Notes under the pieces: generated by a model
The model's input: only the letters and a program-made list of their open reading frames with translations
Told to the model about the DNA's origin: nothing
The model's database searches: none
Shown here: positions 1 to 9,295 of the stretch, piece after piece
Position numbering within the stretch: the stretch's first letter is position 1
Layout: every line of letters begins with the position of its first letter
Made by a program: the position numbers and the translations under genes
Source: Sepioteuthis lessoniana
Lineage: Eukaryota; Mollusca; Cephalopoda; Myopsida; Loliginidae
NCBI GenBank assembly: GCA_963585895.1
Contig: CAUZXS010004382.1
Span: forward strand, 1 to 64,000
Length of the DNA: 64,000 nt
Direction of reading: 5' to 3'

Positions 1-284
1 AGCCCCAACGTAAAAGATGCTTTTTTAAGAACTAAGTATAGTACCCAATCGTCGACCAAATAACGGAAGAGAAATTATAGATAACAACAATATATTAAAC
101 AATAAAGTAATCCATAATAAACTCACCATAAAAGCCGCTCAGTTTTGCCAACTAGCTAATAAAAAAAACACTATGTTGTAAACATCTCAAATAAACCAAC
201 TCATTCACTAATTTCACAATTAAAAAGCAAACTTTCAAAAATTATCATGTATCAAATTTAAGAAGCTAAAATGTTGATGTCATA
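1..284. other. AT-rich sequence, no gene seen
   Basis: Low-complexity AT-rich DNA with stops in all frames. I see no repeat I can match elsewhere in the window and no coding signal. Confidence 0.6.
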
Positions 285-600
285 TAAGACGCATGGGTGT
301 ATATGACACATCTCAAATCCAGCCGGGAAAATCAAGAAAAAAAAATCAATATTAAACGTGATGAAATGAATATAATGAATATTATCAATGATAACCCTTT
401 AAATCTGCCTTTTAAATAATGATACTAGGTAAATGAAAGTTACTTTAAAGTCTAAGCTAATACACGTTGCTAGGTAGCTAATTTCGGCCATCACGAATTT
501 TAAACTTACAGATGGTATATAAGACGCAGGGGAATTCTAAAAGATATTTTTAGTAAAAATGTCTGCACTTTGTATGGTGCAAAATACGGGAATTTGTTTA
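285..600 (+). repeat. Dispersed repeat G, copy 1
   Basis: This stretch matches the reverse complement of about 52590-52975. Shared landmarks are GGTAGCTAATTTCGGCC, the phrase ATATAAGACGC, AAATAATGATA and AAAAGATATTTTT in the same order. The order and spacing over ~300 bp show two copies of one interspersed element in opposite orientations. No coding sequence or tRNA head is visible and I cannot assign a class; the recurring AAGACGC phrases may belong to a DNA-transposon family. Confidence 0.6.
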
Positions 601-1158
601 CTGTTAAAAAATGTGTTGGAAATTTAGAATAACCCTTTTCTTTTAGACTAAACGACAACAGACATAGGATCAAATCTAGGGATGAGAACAATCTAATTTT
701 TTGTTGAACTCCATACAAACGGCCACAACTTTAAGAAAAGATACAAAACTCACAACAAGGATTTATACCGATATCAACATAACCGGAATTTAAAAAATAA
801 AAACAAATAAACAAAAAGTCCGAAAATATATGTGCCATTTGAATTCAATATGAAACTTAAATACCTATCATGAAAAGAATAAAAAATTAACAACCGTATA
901 CATCTATGTCAACATATAAACTCGACAAGTCAAACTGATTCCAAAGGTCCCCCGTTGAAAATGACACAACAAGCCAACATATTCCCATTCTAGTAAAATA
1001 AAAACGCGGTAAAACAGGTGCTCTCACAAGAAAAAGGCTCACATATATCGAGAGAGAAATGGTAGATTGTGTTAAATCTGACAAGACGAGAAAAAATAAT
1101 AGGAAAAATTGAATAAACCAAACTACTAACAACGGATCCGTTGTCAGTGTTTTCTATT
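601..1158. other. Unremarkable AT-rich sequence
   Basis: No convincing coding region. A short open frame on the minus strand (887-1132) is hydrophobic and compositionally ordinary, with no recognisable motif. Confidence 0.5.
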
Positions 1159-1273
1159 CATCTTTCTCATATATATTTTTATTATATTATTATATTATCT
1201 TTCTCATATATATTTATTATATTATTATATTATCTTTCTCATATATATATATATATTTAAAAAATATATATTT

Positions 1274-1309
<36 letters not shown>
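1159..1309. repeat. Short tandem repeat plus (AT)n
   Basis: Three units of roughly 45 bp begin with TATCTTTCTCATATATAT and contain TTATTATATT; they run into (AT)n interrupted by TTTAAAAAATAT. It is a compound micro/minisatellite. Confidence 0.8.
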
Positions 1310-1311
<2 letters not shown>

Positions 1312-1312
1312 G

Positions 1313-1450
1313 AAAAGATCAACAAACCATCATTTGGCCATTATAAATTAATTTCACCAAACTATTCCATACGAGAAACCAATCTCTTTAGATAGCCATC
1401 GCTCAATGGAGAAAAAATATAAGAATATTCTTTCAATGGATTCTTATTGG
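1313..1450 (+). repeat. Dispersed repeat F, copy 1
   Basis: It shares CAACAAACCATCATTTGGC near its start and CTTTCAATGGATTCTTA near its end with the reverse complement of 18835-18985, and a shorter part with 46740-46862 (minus). All three copies abut (AT)n tracts. Class unknown, no coding content. Confidence 0.6.
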
Positions 1451-1639
1451 TTTAAAAAAGATGAACGAAAGAAACGGGCGAGTCGGAAGATATGCGTAGA
1501 AATTGGTGTCGAAATCGGAAGTAATGACATCGTCTGGTGTCATGTATCCTTACGTATCTAAAAAAAAAAAAAATAATACGCACAGAACCTTCAGCAAATT
1601 CTTGTCCAGAAATTAACCTATTTAATTTCAAGTCAGTCT

Positions 1640-1663
1640 TTCTGTCTGTCTGTCTCTCTCTCT

Positions 1664-1704
<41 letters not shown>
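1640..1704. repeat. (CTGT)/(CT)/(AT) compound microsatellite
   Basis: CTGT and CT units lead directly into about 20 AT units. Confidence 0.9.
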
Positions 1705-1707
<3 letters not shown>

Positions 1708-2145
1708 ATAACGTTTTTTTTGCTTTCAATGGAATGTATAAACATTGTATGAATAAAAATATAATAGTAGATATAATACCTCCTCTGTAAAAAAAAAGTT
1801 TTCTTGACTAAAAATATGCAAATATATAAAAAAATAATTCTAATCAAAAAATGATTTTAATTGAAAAAATTAAAAAAAAAAGAAATTTTTTTTTAAAATT
1901 TTCAAATCCCATTCTTGCCGGAAGCAATATAAGAAAACCCAAATGATTTTTCGAGCAATATCTGATGATGGTCATCACGATTAGAAATAAATTTATAATG
2001 ACACCAAAAAGTGATTTTTTTTATATATAAAAAGGATTTTTTGGCTATGCACGTCAAATTTTGATGTATTTTTAATCCTAAATTAAGTATACGTCAATTG
2101 AGCTCTCAAATTTGATACTCTTGCCCCTTGGATGTTCACCTCTGG

Positions 2146-2203
<58 letters not shown>

Positions 2204-3169
2204 TGATTAAACAGTAGAATTTTCAAGGTTCGGTTCATATAATCTTATTCCACGATGAGTAGGTTTTAATAATTCAAATAAAATTATTTCAGTGTAAGAT
2301 ACTTTCCCAACAGCTATCAGAAAAATGATAAAAAACCCAAAGGAAGACAAATAAATAAAAAACCAAAACCCAACAAAAACTGATACATAAATTTGTTATT
2401 AAGCTCAAGCTTTTCTTGTAGATTAAAATAGTTTCTTTTTGTCTTTGAAATGTTTTTCCTCCTGCGTAAGAAAGAAAGAAAAAATGAATTATTTTTTTCT
2501 TTTTTGCGACACTCCTTGTTTCCGAAAGACATTGATTGATTTTCTTAATCATGTCTCTGTCTACAGGCACTAATTGAGAGAGCTGTCAGCCTCACTTTCG
2601 CAAAGGTCAGTTTGGGCCAGAAAAAAGAAGAGACAGCGAGCTGACTACGGGTGACCTTTCTGAACTTACTCCGAACAAGAAAACTCGGCTTTAATACGAT
2701 AATCAACCTTCAGAACTATAAGTCTTTATTACAGCAACAACTAGCAAGTTTACAATTTTATTTACGACCAGAGTTGTATACACCACATCGACTCGTAACA
2801 ATTGTACTCAATTTACTATTAATCTCATTATCAAGCACTCTTTTTTCCCTTTACCTAAATTGCTTTTTAGAACATCTTCAAACGAAATAAGCTTAATACG
2901 AAAAATTTCCGCTTTTCAAAGCAACGCTGAAAAAAAAGGCTTTACGAAGCGAAACATTCGCTTTAAAGGTCAAATCCCAAATCCCTCGTATACAAACACA
3001 AACAACATTAAACTCCCAAATGTTGGAATGGGTAATCTCTTCTTTAAGCACCTTAACTGTAATAAGTCTAATATAAAAAAAATGATATCTGTGCTTGCTT
3101 TGCGAACATTTTAAAATACTTATTTCTGACTGAGTAAAAAGAAGCGGCAAACTGAGAGGACAATATATA
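1705..3169. other. Non-coding interval with one (AT)n tract
   Basis: The interval holds an (AT)n microsatellite at about 2147-2198 and otherwise single-copy AT-rich DNA. A 79-codon open frame at 2651-2890 on the plus strand has no start context, motif or neighbour that argues for a gene; I treat it as chance. No promoter or splice structure is evident. Confidence 0.5.
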
Positions 3170-4077
3170 CGTGGTGCATTCAATAAGTATCCAGACATTT
3201 TTTGTACTGGCATCTAAAATTGTCATAGACTCTTGAAAATTCAGTATGTTATTGCTATACACCTTGTGAGATGACTGACCTATTATTATAATTTCAGGTT
3301 CAAATGAACAGCTACAACAGGAATTGGAATACACCCTTCTAAAGCCTGATTGTCACAGCCGGCGAATTTCAAAAATGCAATCTGGACTTGAGGACACTTT
3401 AGAAGAACGATATGCAATAAAATTCTGTTTTAAACTTGGAAAAAATACCATAGAACGTATGGAATGCTTCAGACTGCTTTTGGAGCATCTTGCATGAATC
3501 GAGCATCAATTGTTGAGTGGCATAAGAGATTCAAGGAAGGCAGTGAGTCTTTGAGGGATGATGAGAGGTGTGGGAGGAGTAAGGAAGTCAATACACCAGA
3601 GTTGATTGGCCAAAGGGTTAGGGTTAGGGTTACTATGCTGAGGTTTTAAGGGAGTTCGGAAAGAGATTCCTATGGAAGAGGCCAGCACTCTTCAAATCTG
3701 GTCAGTGGCATTTCCACCAGGACAATGCACCAGTCCACAACTCCATCCTTGTCACAGACTATTTGACCAAGATGAGCATCAAGACAGTTCCTTACTCTCC
3801 CAATAGTCCAGATCTTGCTCCCCGTGACTTTTGGTTATTCTCTAAGCTCAGAGGCTGTCGTTATGAAACAATTGAGGAGATGAAAGAGGCTGTAACGAAA
3901 GTCATTGACACGCTCACACGAGAACTTCCGTGGGGCCTTCCAGAAGTTGTTGGAACGGTACAACAAGTGCATTGCAGCCGGAGGAGATTACTTTGAAGGG
4001 GACTTGAGTTTCATGTGTGTACTCTCAATAAAAGTGCCCATAAGAAAAAGGTCTGGAAACTTATTTAATGATCCTCG
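3170..4077 (+). mobile_element. Internally deleted mariner transposon (copy 1)
   Basis: A Tc1/mariner-type DNA element with imperfect terminal inverted repeats: the left end starts CGTGGTGCATTCAATAAG and the right end, read on the other strand, starts CGAGGATCATTAAATAAG; both continue to TCCAGAC. Each end is flanked by TA (3168-3169 and 4078-4079), the mariner target duplication. Full-length mariners are about 1.3 kb; this one is 908 bp because the middle of the transposase is gone. The deletion point at 3615-3632 carries exactly three GGGTTA units. It is non-autonomous; the ends could still be recognised by a transposase from another copy. Confidence 0.9.
3375..3990 (+). pseudogene. Mariner transposase relic
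   Basis: Remains of a mariner (SETMAR-type) transposase, which would cut and paste the element at TA sites. The ATG at 3375 opens a frame reading toward KFCFKLGKNTIE; a frameshift near 3450 leads into MLQTAFGASCMN and WHKRFKEG, the N-terminal helix-turn-helix part. After the GGGTTA repeats the frame shifts again at 3634 into VLREF, then WHFHQDNAPVH (second catalytic Asp) and SPDLAPRDFWLF (third, D34D type). The segment that should hold the first catalytic Asp is deleted, about 400 bp by family length. The protein cannot be active. It resembles predicted octopus proteins I have seen. Confidence 0.9.
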
Positions 4078-4284
4078 TACATATGTGTATATTACAATAT
4101 ATGAATATGAATACTTTTAAAGCGTCTCTATAATGAACAGGGCTGTAGAGAATTTCAGCTTCAACGAATTCATTGATCCATCTTGTAACAAAATGTAGCT
4201 AACTTGATATTGTAGCAGAGGAAATTTACGGATAACTCTAAAAACATTTACGATGGAATTAATCATAAATGAAACATGCTGAGG

Positions 4285-4520
4285 ATTGGTTTGTTTTGGT
4301 TCCTTTGTTTAATGGCATATCAACCTTTGTAGGTTATTTAATGTCAAAGCCATTCTTCTGGAAGAACCGAAGCGGTATTATTTAACCCCCTACTTGTGGG
4401 GATAAGGGGGTTCATACCTTTCCCAAGGGTATTTGTCCAAAAGTGAACGAAATAGCGTTACTGGAGTTCGAACTTGCAATCTATCACTTTAGCCCTTATA
4501 CCACGAAGACACCCCTAAAA
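4285..4520 (-). repeat. SINE-D copy
   Basis: Read on the minus strand it begins with a tRNA-like head (GGTATAAGGGCTAAAGTG region, box-B-like AGTTCGAACTCCAG), runs through ATACCCTTGGGAAAGGTATG, shared with SINE-A, and ends ACCTACAAAGGTTGATATGC followed by A-rich AAAC-type sequence. This pairs a SINE-A-like middle with a Q-like 3' end. Other copies: about 25965-26195, 37285-37530, 37535-37660 and 45925-46125. Confidence 0.75.
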
Positions 4521-4694
4521 CAAGCTTGCAGAAAAAGAATAACAGGAGGTTTACTTAAGCATACGTTGTAGTTTTATGTATTTTAAGTAATTATTTATGA
4601 TTTATAAGTATATTCTTGTGAGTGTATTAAATTTGCATGCGTTTACCATAGGCATAGATATAAGTAGTAATTTACGAAGCTCTTTGCTTTCATG

Positions 4695-5134
4695 CGGCAC
4701 AAAAGTAAATGAATGGGGCACGCCCCCGGCGAGCGCCCCGGGGCCCGTTCTGGACTTCGGTCCGGAGCGTGGCCCTGGAAAAGGAACTATGGCAGACTTG
4801 GGGCCTTTAATTAGGCACCTAGTTTCGACTAGGCTACCTTCGGGTGGGCGAGCTGCATTTTTGTCTCCTTTGTCCTCCACGCACGGCACTAGACCATGCG
4901 TCTAGTTTAAGCCGCAAACTGGCATACGTGCCCGGACCCACATTTGGGTTCGTGAAACTGCTTGCCTCATCGGGCTCACATTGCACTAAGTGAGCCGATG
5001 AGCAGCACAGACAAGCAGGGTTAGAGTCTCGGCTCCTTCCCGACATTCCCCTCCCCTTTATCCTCACTTTAATTGGCCTTCGGGCTTTTGACCTTGTGTC
5101 AAGTCGTGTCTGGTGGGAGGCAGCGACAAATACA
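4695..5134 (-). repeat. Array module 1 (type A, 440 bp)
   Basis: Plus-strand landmarks: CGGCACAAAAGTAAATG, hairpin GGAC-TTCG-GTCC (4752-4763), hairpin CCTAGT-TTCG-ACTAGG (4818-4833), CTACC-TTCG-GGTGG, hairpin CTAGAC/GTCTAG (4889-4905), a 13-bp bulged hairpin (4966-5002), a box-B-like GGTTAGAGTCT, GGCC-TTCG-GGCT, and the end GCGACAAATACA. Four UUCG loops with C-G or similar closing pairs in one unit point to a structured RNA ancestor. Confidence 0.8.
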
Positions 5135-5574
5135 CGGCACAAAAGTAAATGAATGGGGCACGCCCCCGGCGAGCGCCCCGGGGCCCGTTCTGAACTTCGG
5201 TCCGGAGCGTGGCACTGGAAAAGGAACAATGGCAGACTTGGGGCCTTCAATTAGGCACCTAGTTTCGACTAGGCTACCTTCGGGTGGGCGAGCTGCATTT
5301 TTGTCTCCTTTGTCCCCCATGCACGGCACTAGATCATGCGTCTAGTTTAAGCCGCAAACTGGCATATGTGCCCGGACCCACATTTGTGTTCGTGAAACTG
5401 CTTGCCTCATCGGGCTCACATTGCACTAAGTGAGCCGATGAGCAGCACAGACAAGCAGGGTTCGAGTCTCGGCTCCTTCCCGACCTTCCCCTCCCCTTTA
5501 TCCCCACTTTAATCGGCCTTCGGGCTTTTGACCTTGTGTCAAGTCGTGTCTGGTGGGAGGCAGCGACAAATACA
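5135..5574 (-). repeat. Array module 2 (type A, 440 bp)
   Basis: Nearly identical to module 1 over its whole length. The CCTAGT/ACTAGG stem (5258-5273) is intact. In CTAGAT/GTCTAG (5329-5345) the C-to-T change leaves a G-U pair. The GGAC hairpin reads GAAC and loses one pair. The box-B-like site is restored to GGTTCGAGTCT. Confidence 0.8.
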
Positions 5575-5982
5575 GGGCGCGCTCCCGGCTTTTTGGCTGG
5601 GCCGTCTGGTATTCGTGCCGGATGGGTGCTCGAAACCAAGAGCAAACTCGGGGCCGAATAGGCCCCCAGTTTCGGCTGGGAAAACTTCGGGTGGGCGAGC
5701 TGCACATTTGTCCCCTTTGTCACCCATATACGGCACTAGACAAAGCGTCTAGTTTAAGCCGTAAACTGGCATACGTGCCCGGATCCACATTTGGGTTCGT
5801 GAAACTGCTTGCCTCATCAGGCTCACATTGCACTTAAGTGAGCCGATGAGCAGTACAGACAAGCAGGGTTCGAGTCTCCGCTCATTCCCGACCTTCCTCT
5901 CCCCTTTATCCCCACTTTAATCGGCTTTCGGGCTTTTGACCTTGTGTCAAGTCGTGTCTGGTGGGAGGCAGCGACAAATACA
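5575..5982 (-). repeat. Array module 3 (type B, 408 bp)
   Basis: A diverged module: the first 170 bp differ from type A in sequence but keep the hairpin layout: GGTA-TTCG-TGCC (5608-5619), GGGGCC-GAATA-GGCCCC (5650-5666), CCCAGT-TTCG-GCTGGG (5665-5680), CTAGAC/GTCTAG (5736-5752). The 13-bp hairpin (5813-5850) has A as its bulge and an 11-nt loop. The second half matches type A closely. Confidence 0.8.
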
Positions 5983-6408
5983 GGGCACAAAGCTAAATGA
6001 AGGGGCGTTCTCCCTGCTTTTTGGCTGGGCCGTCTGGCATTCGTGCCCGATGGGTGCTCGAAACCAAGAGCAGACTCAGGGCCGAATAGGCCCCCAGCTT
6101 CTGCTGGGCAACCTTCGGGTGGGCGAGCTGCACTTTTGTCCCCTTTGTCACCCATATACGGCACTAGACCAAGCGTCTAGTTTAAGCCGTAAACTGGCAT
6201 ACGTGCCCGGATCCACATTTGGGTTCGTGAAACTGCTTGCCTCATCAGGCTCACATTGCACTAAGTGAGCCGATGAGCAGCACAGACAAGCAGGGTTCGA
6301 GTCTCGGCTCGTTCCCGACCTCGCCTCCCCTTTATCCCCACTTTAATCGGCCTTCGGGCTTTTGACCTTGTGTCAAGTCGTGTCTGGTGGGAGGCAGCGA
6401 CAAATACA
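5983..6408 (-). repeat. Array module 4 (type B, 426 bp)
   Basis: Type B with better pairing than module 3: GGCA-TTCG-TGCC (6036-6047) and CCCAGC-TTCT-GCTGGG (6093-6108) are fully Watson-Crick. CTAGAC/GTCTAG lies at 6164-6180 and the bulged 13-bp hairpin at 6241-6277. It retains the AAAGCTAAATGAA start found in module 5. Confidence 0.8.
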
Positions 6409-6848
6409 GGGCACAAAGCTAAATGAATGGGGCACGCTCCTGGCGAGCGCCCCGGGGCCTGTTCTGGACTTCGGTCTCGAGCGTGGCCCTGGAAAAGGAA
6501 CAATGGCAGACTTGGGGCCTTTAATTAGGCACCTAGTTTCGAAGGGGCTACCTTCGGGTGGGCGAGCTGCATTTTTGTCTCCTTTGTCCCCCTTGTACGG
6601 CACTAGACCATGCGTCTAGTTTAAGCCGCAAACTGGCATACGTGCCCGGACCCACATTTGTGTTCGACAAACTGCTTGCCTCATCAGGCTCACATTGCAC
6701 TAAGTGAGCCGATGAGCAGCACAGACAAGCAGGGTTCGAGTCTACGCTCGTTCCCGACCTTCCCCTCCTCTTTATCCCCACTTTAATTGGCCTTCGGGCT
6801 TTTGACCTTGTGTCAAGTCGTGTCTGGTGGGAGGCAGCGACAAATACT
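6409..6848 (-). repeat. Array module 5 (type A, 440 bp)
   Basis: Type A, adjacent to the tRNA-like head. GGAC-TTCG-GTCT (6466-6477) has a terminal G-U pair. The CCTAGT stem partner is mutated to AAGGGG (6532-6547), so this hairpin is mostly lost here. CTAGAC/GTCTAG (6603-6619) and the bulged 13-bp hairpin (6680-6716) are intact. GACAAAC replaces GTGAAAC just before the latter. Confidence 0.8.
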
Positions 6849-6852
6849 GGGC

Positions 6853-6927
6853 ACTCATTGAGACTAGAACTCAATCGTATAGGTTTGCTAGTCTAGCTTG
6901 CTAACCATTACTCCACCGGAGACGCCC
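6853..6927 (-). promoter_or_regulatory. tRNA-like head of the composite SINE
   Basis: Minus strand: GGGCGTC pairs with the 3' AGTGCCC as an acceptor-like stem with two wobbles; GGTGGAGTAATGGTTAGCA is box-A-like; TTGAG-TTCTAGT-CTCAA is a perfect T-arm with a box-B-like loop. It would act as an internal Pol III promoter. The anticodon arm is not clear, so this is a tRNA derivative and not a tRNA gene. Confidence 0.7.
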
Positions 6928-6943
6928 AGAAATAGGTATAAGT

Positions 6944-7675
6944 GACTAGCAGGGACAGGAACGCCATATGATCACTCAGGTGTATATCAGAGAACGCGAA
7001 GTTTGATATAGAAAAACAACACGGATATCTTAGTATTTTCTTTTTAGGGTTTATAGCTGGTTCGCTACCGTGAGCAGTCCGATTAGAAGGAGAAAGACTG
7101 GTTAATATATTTTATTAAGATATCGTGGCTCCGATTGGGATGAAACTTAGGTCCGACTTTCTTCTACGCCGGTCGCTTCAATTCTCCCTTTCAAAAACGG
7201 ATCGTCCCCTCACTTCTGCCTGTCCTGTCGGGGGCAGAAACATATCTGTTGCCGGTGGATGCACACCTGCGCTGAAGATTTCTAACCACCGGGTTTTTTT
7301 TTCTAGTCATTTTTAATCACGTGTGTTTTAGCCTGGCCGTTTGGAGTCTGTGTGCTTTTTTCTTTTTTTTTTTTATTCGATTTCAATTTTCTTTGAGCCG
7401 TACAATTATGTTACACATGTACAGTGTATGTACATGTTTCTAGATATTTCTTTTATTTACTTACTTGTATGTTGGTTCTGAATTCTTTTGAAGATTAAAC
7501 TTTGTTATCGTTGGTGAAATTTGGTAGGAAGTCTCTGTGAAGTAGGAACCAGCATATGGCACAACGACGTAGTAAGCGAATTCAAATCGCGCTATTACGT
7601 ACATTTTGAAACTAATGCCTATGAGAAAGATTTGAAGCCTCTTATTCTCCTGGTATGAGTTAAACAGTATAATTA
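6944..7675. other. Non-repetitive interval
   Basis: No gene recognised. A 63-codon plus-strand frame at 7125-7316 lies in slightly GC-richer DNA but has no motif. A poly-T tract lies near 7357-7374. Confidence 0.5.
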
Positions 7676-7970
7676 CCATATTTACCAACCCCTCTGCTCG
7701 GGCAGGATATGACACAAGGTCAATTTTTAAGCCGAATTTTTATGCAGGTTTGAATTCAGAGTATTCCTTCTACTATACTAGTTGCCTCAGCAAGGCTGAA
7801 GAACCCAGTCTGTCCTACTATTTACCCATAGCTAGAGGGAGAATAATTGGATTCATACCTTTCCCAAGGGTATTAGGGCTATGTGAAATTCAATCAGTCT
7901 CGTCCAGGATTTGAAATCGTGTCGCAGTGTGCATTTGCTACGGCGATAACATTACACCACAGGCACTTCC
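7676..7970 (-). repeat. SINE-A copy, complete
   Basis: A tRNA-derived SINE: minus-strand head with GTGGTGTAATG (box A) and a box B in GATTTCAAATCCTGG, middle ATACCCTTGGGAAAGGTATG, and tail GACCTTGTGTCATATCCTG then GGTTGGTAAATATG. It is flanked by a perfect 12-bp duplication ACAGTATAATTA (7664-7675 and 7971-7982). The family resembles the tRNA-derived SINEs described from octopus and squid, but I cannot match it to a named one. Confidence 0.9.
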
Positions 7971-8169
7971 ACAGTATAATTATTGTCCGTCTACAAGGAT
8001 GGTTTGGGTATTAGATAACTTACAATGGTTGATATGATATCAAACAAAGAAACCGAAACCGTTCCTAATATTTGGAACTCATATTTTGGTTTAACAGCTT
8101 GACTGGTTTGGTTTGGTTGTGTTTTATTATATATTAACCCTTTTTAGAGAATTCAATGCCAAATCTTCT

Positions 8170-8770
8170 TTATACATGTGTCATCATCTTGCACCATCAG
8201 CACGGATCTCCCTGACCTTCTCTCGCCACCCGTCTCTATCGTCCATCGCTCTCGGTAGGTCTTCAAGGCTACATCCTGTATCTGCATGGAGCTTTTGCAT
8301 ATAGGTTCTAGCTGGTCGTCCTGTCTTTACTCGTCCATGTTGGGGTCCACAGGAGTATGTCGCCTATGTGTCGTCCTTCCTTCTCCAGCTGTGTCTCACA
8401 TGTCTGGTTCGTCTAAATTGTATAGTTTTCGTAATGGGTGGTAGGTGGACATACAGCTGCTGCTTTGTTTGGTGCTGCGTCCAGGATTTGTTCAATATTG
8501 CTCGCAGCATTCTTGTGTAATTGCCGTCAAGCTTTTTCTCGTTCCGTTTAGTTAGCGTCCATGTAGTGCATACATATAGCAGTATCGACACGCTCGCTGC
8601 TTGATAAAAAGAAACAACAGCGTTTTATTTTATTGGTCAGGTTTGTCTTCCATACGACCGATAGTCTATCGAGAGCTGTCCATGCCTTTGCTAGCTGCGT
8701 GTTGATGTCATTCCCGGTTGATGAGACACTGCTTCCCAGGTAGGTGAACTTGTCAACTAGTTTAAGAGAA
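8170..8770 (-). mobile_element. RTE-type LINE 3' fragment
   Basis: Minus-strand translation shows the C-terminal part of an RTE-clade ORF2: SILLYVCTTWTLTK, GNYTRMLRAILNKSW, LPPITKTIQFRRTRH, then frameshifted sequence to the end. On the plus strand it starts with TCATCATC, i.e. a (TGA)-type 3' tail, typical of RTE elements. It is 5'-truncated and broken by stops, so not active. Confidence 0.85.
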
Positions 8771-8791
8771 CTACCATTTTATGTGGAGATG

Positions 8792-8792
<1 letters not shown>

Positions 8793-8863
<71 letters not shown>
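8793..8863. repeat. (AT)n(GT)n microsatellite
   Basis: About 23 AT units followed by about 12 GT units. Confidence 0.95.
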
Positions 8864-8864
<1 letters not shown>

Positions 8865-8869
8865 ATCTG

Positions 8870-9215
8870 CAAATATTTTGTTGATAATATTCTTGAAAAA
8901 GCCTGAGGTCTTTTTTACACACAAATAGTTTTAAGTAATGCTCTATAGTCTCAATTTTACAGCAATCATTTGCTTGCACAAAATTTTGTTCTATTTGACC
9001 CATAGATAGGACCTTATCAAGTGCTACCACTCTGGGTCAGATTAGACCTAAGAGTAATAGCAATGAGGAAGTACTCCACATTCCCCAAATCTCCAAGGCC
9101 AGAGCTTTGCTATCAGATTGTTTAATATTATATTCTGGACATCCGTTGGGGTAATTATACCCCTCTGAAGAGATGCAGTTAGAGTATTAAACAGCCCCAG
9201 CCTACTGTGCTTTCA
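8870..9215 (-). repeat. Q element fragment
   Basis: Contains the Q 5' half on the minus strand: CAGCCCCAGCC (plus strand), GTTTAATATTATATTCTGG, CTCTATGGGTCA-type turn and CACTCTGGGTCAGA. It is diverged and lacks the (AAAC)n end; a separate Q 3' end lies at 9235-9295. Confidence 0.7.
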
Positions 9216-9295
9216 GCAGTTTGAGTAAAATAAATCAGTTTTAGTTTGGTTGTGAGTTTTATAGCATATTAACCACTGTAGGCTATTGAATACCA

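Larger units (their letters stand above)
4666..6927 (-). repeat. Composite SINE with five-module body
   Basis: A 2262-bp insertion read on the minus strand: tRNA-like head (6853-6927), five tandem modules (4695-6848), then a short tail with a stem region (about 4669-4694) ending GTAAATTAC. A 16-bp flank matches on both sides at 13 of 16 positions (4650-4665 and 6928-6943), as expected for target-primed integration. The 129-bp element at 57491-57619 has the same head, the same CATTCAT linker and the same tail, but no module, and has a perfect 16-bp duplication. That comparison fixes the borders. GC content is far above the surroundings and no frame is convincingly coding. Whether the modules were amplified before or after insertion cannot be told from one locus. 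Confidence 0.8.

Noticed and set aside
1452-1847. 131-codon open frame on the minus strand
   Set aside because: The middle is a run of YIYIYI and RERERQTD from (AT)n and (CT)n; no domain.
3615-3632. A chromosome end or true telomere
   Set aside because: Only three units, embedded in a transposase relic with sequence on both sides.
4597-6874. Many open frames of 65-138 codons on both strands of the GC-rich array
   Set aside because: They recur in each module with the same register, change frame between type A and B modules, and overlap on both strands. High GC content lowers stop frequency; no known domain appears.
4666-6927. GC-rich island as contamination or horizontally acquired bacterial DNA
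   Set aside because: The tRNA-like eukaryotic head, target duplications and the matching short element at 57.5 kb tie it to the host's SINEs.
6853-6927. Functional tRNA gene
   Set aside because: T-arm and box A are good, but the anticodon arm does not form and a SINE body follows. The same holds for the heads of SINE-A, -B, -C and -D.
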